From positions 5,585 to 69,584 of the forward strand of contig JBIOVB010000024.1 in assembly GCA_044867525.1 (NCBI GenBank): DNA of 64,000 nt, in the 5' to 3' direction. Every line of letters begins with the position of its first letter. Position 1 is the stretch's first letter. This stretch comes from JALYNX01 sp044867525. GTDB taxonomy: Bacteria > Actinomycetota > Acidimicrobiia > Spongiisociales > ZC4RG35. This document shows, piece after piece, positions 61,534 to 64,000 of the stretch. Position numbers and translations under genes: made by a program. The notes below the pieces were generated by a model. That model did no database searches, was not told the origin of the DNA, and saw nothing but the letters and a program-made list of their open reading frames with translations.

Positions 61534-62417
61534 CCCACCGCCTCCCGGAACAGGTCGGACAAGGACGGGGTGGTGTAGGTGAAATGGCGGAGGCCGCCGG
61601 AGTCCTGGGCCCGCAGCAGGAGGCCCCGCACATCGGTGTCCCGATCGATGGTCAGCAAGTGCCTCGCCCCATCGAACTTCAGATCGCGAACTCCGTCCAG
61701 GGTTGAGAACAGCTCTCCGGGATCGCCGTCGACCTCCAGCTCGAGGTGACGGATCGGGGCGGCGTCCTTCAATTCGCGGACGTCCCCGTCGACCACGATC
61801 TCCCCCTTGTTGATGATCGCAACCTCCTCGCAAATGTCTTCCACGAGGTCGAGCTGGTGGGATGAGAAAACCACCGCTTTCCCTGCCGCCGCCTGCTCCC
61901 TGAGAATGTCGGCCATGGTCTCCGAGGCAATCGGGTCGAGACCGGAGAAGGGCTCGTCGAGGACCAACAGCTCCGGGTCATGGACCAGCGCGGCAGCGAG
62001 CTGGACTCGTTGCTGGTTCCCGTGGGACAGTGCCTCGACGGTGTCCATGCGCCGCTCGCTGAGCCCGAAGCGCTCCAACCAGAGGTCGGAGGCGGAGGCG
62101 GCATCGGCCTTCTCCATCCCATGGAGCTGGCCGATGTAGGTGAGTTGGTCGTGGGCCTTCATCTTCGGGTAGAGGCCGCGTTGCTCGGGCATGTAGCCGA
62201 ATCGACGGCGCTGCTCGGGGCCGATCTCTTGCCCATCCCAGGTCACAGCGCCGGAGTCAGGTCGCATCAGCCCGAAGATCGACCTCATCGCCGTGGTCTT
62301 CCCCGCACCATTTGGCCCGAGGAAGCCGAGCATCCGCCCCCGGTCGACATCGAATGTGCAGCCGTCGAGGGCCACCACGTCGCCGAACCGCTTGTGCATG
62401 TCCTGGAACGAGAGCAC
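61530..62417 (-). CDS. ABC transporter ATP-binding protein (NatA-like)
   Basis: 295 aa. Walker A GPNGAGKTT, signature region LSHGNQQRVQLAAAL (a His-variant of LSGGQ), Walker B LLVLDEPFSGLDP and the switch His in VFSSHQLDLVED. The C-terminal extension (about 215-295) is a small alpha/beta domain common in DrrA/NatA types. It powers the ABC-2 permease downstream. GTG 62417 follows TAACCT by 8 nt, so the mRNA is probably leaderless. Confidence 0.92.
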   Translation of the reverse strand: MLSFQDMHKRFGDVVALDGCTFDVDRGRMLGFLGPNGAGKTTAMRSIFGLMRPDSGAVTWDGQEIGPEQRRRFGYMPEQRGLYPKMKAHDQLTYIGQLHGMEKADAASASDLWLERFGLSERRMDTVEALSHGNQQRVQLAAALVHDPELLVLDEPFSGLDPIASETMADILREQAAAGKAVVFSSHQLDLVEDICEEVAIINKGEIVVDGDVRELKDAAPIRHLELEVDGDPGELFSTLDGVRDLKFDGARHLLTIDRDTDVRGLLLRAQDSGGLRHFTYTTPSLSDLFREAVG

Positions 62418-62425
62418 GGGTCGGC

Positions 62426-62431
62426 AGGTTA
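62426..62431 (-). promoter_or_regulatory. Putative -10 box TAACCT for the exporter operon
   Basis: On the minus strand TAACCT ends 8 nt before GTG 62417, matching the leaderless pattern. Confidence 0.4.
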
Positions 62432-62453
62432 GGCAGGGGTTGTTCCAGCAGAG

Positions 62454-63455
62454 TCAGTCCAGCAGCGTCGGCCGGAACAGGCGGTCGTGGGCCCGAAGGG
62501 CGAAACGATCGGTCATCCCCGCCACATAATCGAGCGACCGATGGAGAGCGTCGGCGGTCGGAGTGGTGGACGAGTCGGGCACCTCGTCGGGATGATTGGA
62601 ATAGTGGACCACGAGATCCTCGATGACAGCGACCGCCTTTTGCTTCTGGGTCTCGGCATCGGGCCTCAGATAGACCCTCTCGAACATGAAGTCGCGGAGA
62701 TCGTCCATCGTCTTCGACTCCTCGTCACCGATGTCGACCTCGCCCCTCTCGTGGCTGGTCTCGATCACTGACGTCACCATGGATCCGATCCACTCCCGGG
62801 AGGTGGCGCCGAAGATGACCAACGCCCTCGTCGGCAGATCGTGGTACTCGATAACTCCGGCCCGCAATGCGTCCGCCACGTCGTGGGTCAGATATGCGAT
62901 GCGGTCCGCATAGCGGCACAGCCAGCCCTCGGGCGTCGCCGGCGGCGGGTTGACCTTCCAGGAGTGGGCACGCACCCCGTCGAGGACCTCGAATGTGAGG
63001 TTCTGCGGCTCGAGCAGGGAAAGGGTCCGCACTCCCTGCTCGGAGTGGAGCCAGCCACCGTCCACGAAGGGTGAGAGTGCGTCCTCCCCGATGTGGCCGA
63101 ACGGTGAGTGCCCTACGTCGTGCGCCAGGCAAATGGCCTCGGTGAGGTCTTCATTGAGGCCGAGGGCCCGGGCCATTGCCCTGCCGATCTGTGTGACGTG
63201 GATGGTGTGTGTCATCCGGGTCACGAAATGGTCCCCGTCGGGGTTGAGGAACACCTGGGTCTTGTGCTTGAGGCGGCGGAATGCCTTGCTATGGATCACC
63301 CGATCCCGGTCGCGCTCGAATGCTGTGCGGAATTCGTCGTCGTCTTCCGGCTCGGCACGTCCCTTGCTCCCGGCGGCTCGGGTCGAGGCGGGGGCGAGGA
63401 CCTCGTCCTCGAGCGCCTCGCGTTGCTTTCGGTCCCGTCGCAGGAAGTCCGCCAT
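62454..63455 (-). CDS. dgt: Deoxyguanosinetriphosphate triphosphohydrolase-like protein
   Basis: 333 aa HD-domain enzyme. The metal site is His83 (MTHTIHV), His112 and Asp113 (LAHDVGHSPFGH) and a later Asp (RYADRIAYLTHD). The N-terminal FRTAFERDRDRVIHSKAFRR, then LKHKTQVF, is characteristic of dGTPases. It splits dNTPs to deoxynucleoside and triphosphate, controlling dNTP pools. ATG 63455 lies 8 nt after TAGCCT. A short gap separates it from the ABC genes downstream. Confidence 0.93.
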   Translation of the reverse strand: MADFLRRDRKQREALEDEVLAPASTRAAGSKGRAEPEDDDEFRTAFERDRDRVIHSKAFRRLKHKTQVFLNPDGDHFVTRMTHTIHVTQIGRAMARALGLNEDLTEAICLAHDVGHSPFGHIGEDALSPFVDGGWLHSEQGVRTLSLLEPQNLTFEVLDGVRAHSWKVNPPPATPEGWLCRYADRIAYLTHDVADALRAGVIEYHDLPTRALVIFGATSREWIGSMVTSVIETSHERGEVDIGDEESKTMDDLRDFMFERVYLRPDAETQKQKAVAVIEDLVVHYSNHPDEVPDSSTTPTADALHRSLDYVAGMTDRFALRAHDRLFRPTLLD

Positions 63456-63463
63456 CGCCTCGG

Positions 63464-63469
63464 AGGCTA
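63464..63469 (-). promoter_or_regulatory. Putative -10 box TAGCCT for the dGTPase gene
   Basis: On the minus strand TAGCCT ends 8 nt before ATG 63455. Confidence 0.4.
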
Positions 63470-63490
63470 GGTCGACCCCCGCGGAACCGC

Positions 63491-64000
63491 TCAGGTCACC
63501 TGGACCCAGGCGAGCACCTCAGGCATCCGCCGTCGGAGGAGGCGCCCGGCCAGCAACAGCGAGATGAGATAGAGGACCACTCCCCAGGCGATGGCGGCGC
63601 CCGCGGTGAGCCAGGGGTTGATCACCTCGTTGAATTCGACCGTGAGCACAGTCATCGAGGCGGGGGGCACCAGCAGGATCCCGATGGCGAAGAAGGAGAC
63701 CGTCTGGCTGATGATGGCCAGGCAGCCCTGCTCGGTGGACTGGGCGAAGACATCGGTCCCCTCCCGGGGGAGACGGAGCGGGGCGATGACGGACACCAGA
63801 TTGCCCACCGCCAACTGACATCCGATGGCGGCGATGGTGAGGGGGACCGCCAGCCAAACCCAGCGCCAGTTTCCTGAGAACCAGGCCAGGCCCAGGGTGA
63901 GGATCGCAGTTTCCAGTACGAGGGCGCTGGCCACCGCGGCGTTTTTTCCCAGCAGCAGTTGGCGGGGCTTCGGGGGCAGCACGAAGAGGTAGCTGGCCGC
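63491..64000 (-). CDS. ABC-2-like integral membrane protein (partial)
   Basis: The last 169 residues of a polytopic protein that continues past the right edge. Four or five helices are visible, with LFVLPPKPRQLLLGKNAAVA near the visible start and NLVSVIAPLRLPREGTDVF between helices, resembling the C-terminal half of ABC-2-type permeases. It ends LLRRRMPEVLAWVQVT. The partner ATPase would lie outside the window. Confidence 0.65.
   Translation of the reverse strand, partial: AASYLFVLPPKPRQLLLGKNAAVASALVLETAILTLGLAWFSGNWRWVWLAVPLTIAAIGCQLAVGNLVSVIAPLRLPREGTDVFAQSTEQGCLAIISQTVSFFAIGILLVPPASMTVLTVEFNEVINPWLTAGAAIAWGVVLYLISLLLAGRLLRRRMPEVLAWVQVT

Overview
The window is a 64 kb piece of a high-GC chromosome from an actinobacterium, most likely an uncultivated Acidimicrobiia-like lineage (inference). 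The pointers are GTG/TTG-rich starts, many probably leaderless genes with TANNNT -10 boxes 6-9 nt before the start codon, a deazaflavin (F420)-type oxidoreductase, a GlnR-like orphan regulator beside amt, and secreted proteins with SLH-like CNPP/FCP repeats. Coding density is high, with many 4-nt stop/start overlaps (ATGA, GTGA, TTGA). There are no rRNAs, no CRISPR array and no intact insertion sequences.

Layout. 1-8.2 kb: a TPR protein cut by the left edge, a peroxiredoxin-like protein, a HAD hydrolase, a PadR repressor facing a cupin/FAD-monooxygenase pair whose promoter carries an operator-like palindrome, and a chromate-resistance-type locus in which ChrB is split into N and C proteins and a second ChrB-C lies with an MFS exporter. 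8.2-10.4 kb: an amidase pseudogene, tRNA-Arg(ACG), and a 1.6 kb insert bounded by a 43-bp duplication of the tRNA 3' end. The insert holds an XRE-cupin regulator and a methyltransferase. 10.4-22.8 kb: hydrolases, a SHOCT membrane protein, a deazaflavin oxidoreductase, a winged-helix protein, a GNAT, two SLH-repeat exoproteins flanking a GlnR-like regulator and amt, and HAD and FAD enzymes. 22.8-33 kb: the membrane pyrophosphatase HppA, a UbiE-like methyltransferase/UbiA-like protein pair, a sensor kinase coupled to a cupredoxin-like lipoprotein, and an aminotransferase/HDAC-type amidohydrolase/S9 peptidase operon divergent from a P1 peptidase.

34-37.3 kb is an unusual three-gene redox-signalling operon: a zf-UBP protein, a response regulator fused to a cysteine-less glutaredoxin-like and thioredoxin-reductase-like protein, and a CRP-domain histidine kinase. 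37.4-43.1 kb holds FabH, a NarL/LiaS-type two-component pair, a CrtI-like FAD enzyme and an SDR.

43.2-58.6 kb is a carbohydrate catabolic locus: a DeoC aldolase, ROK kinase, GntR repressor, SIS protein, ROK repressor, ribose-type ABC transporter, two Gfo/Idh oxidoreductases, a TIM-barrel isomerase, a FAD oxidoreductase, a phosphotriesterase-like hydrolase and a NagB-like deaminase. Two near-identical TGTNTANACA palindromes, before deoC and between the GntR and SIS genes, suggest one regulon. The substrate is not known. The pathway reads as import, oxidation or isomerisation, lactone or ester hydrolysis, deamination, phosphorylation and aldol cleavage of an amino sugar or glycoside (inference). 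58.7-64 kb: an SH3b-like lipoprotein, an ABC-2 exporter with an enoyl-CoA hydratase-family gene, a dGTPase, and an ABC-2-like permease cut by the right edge.
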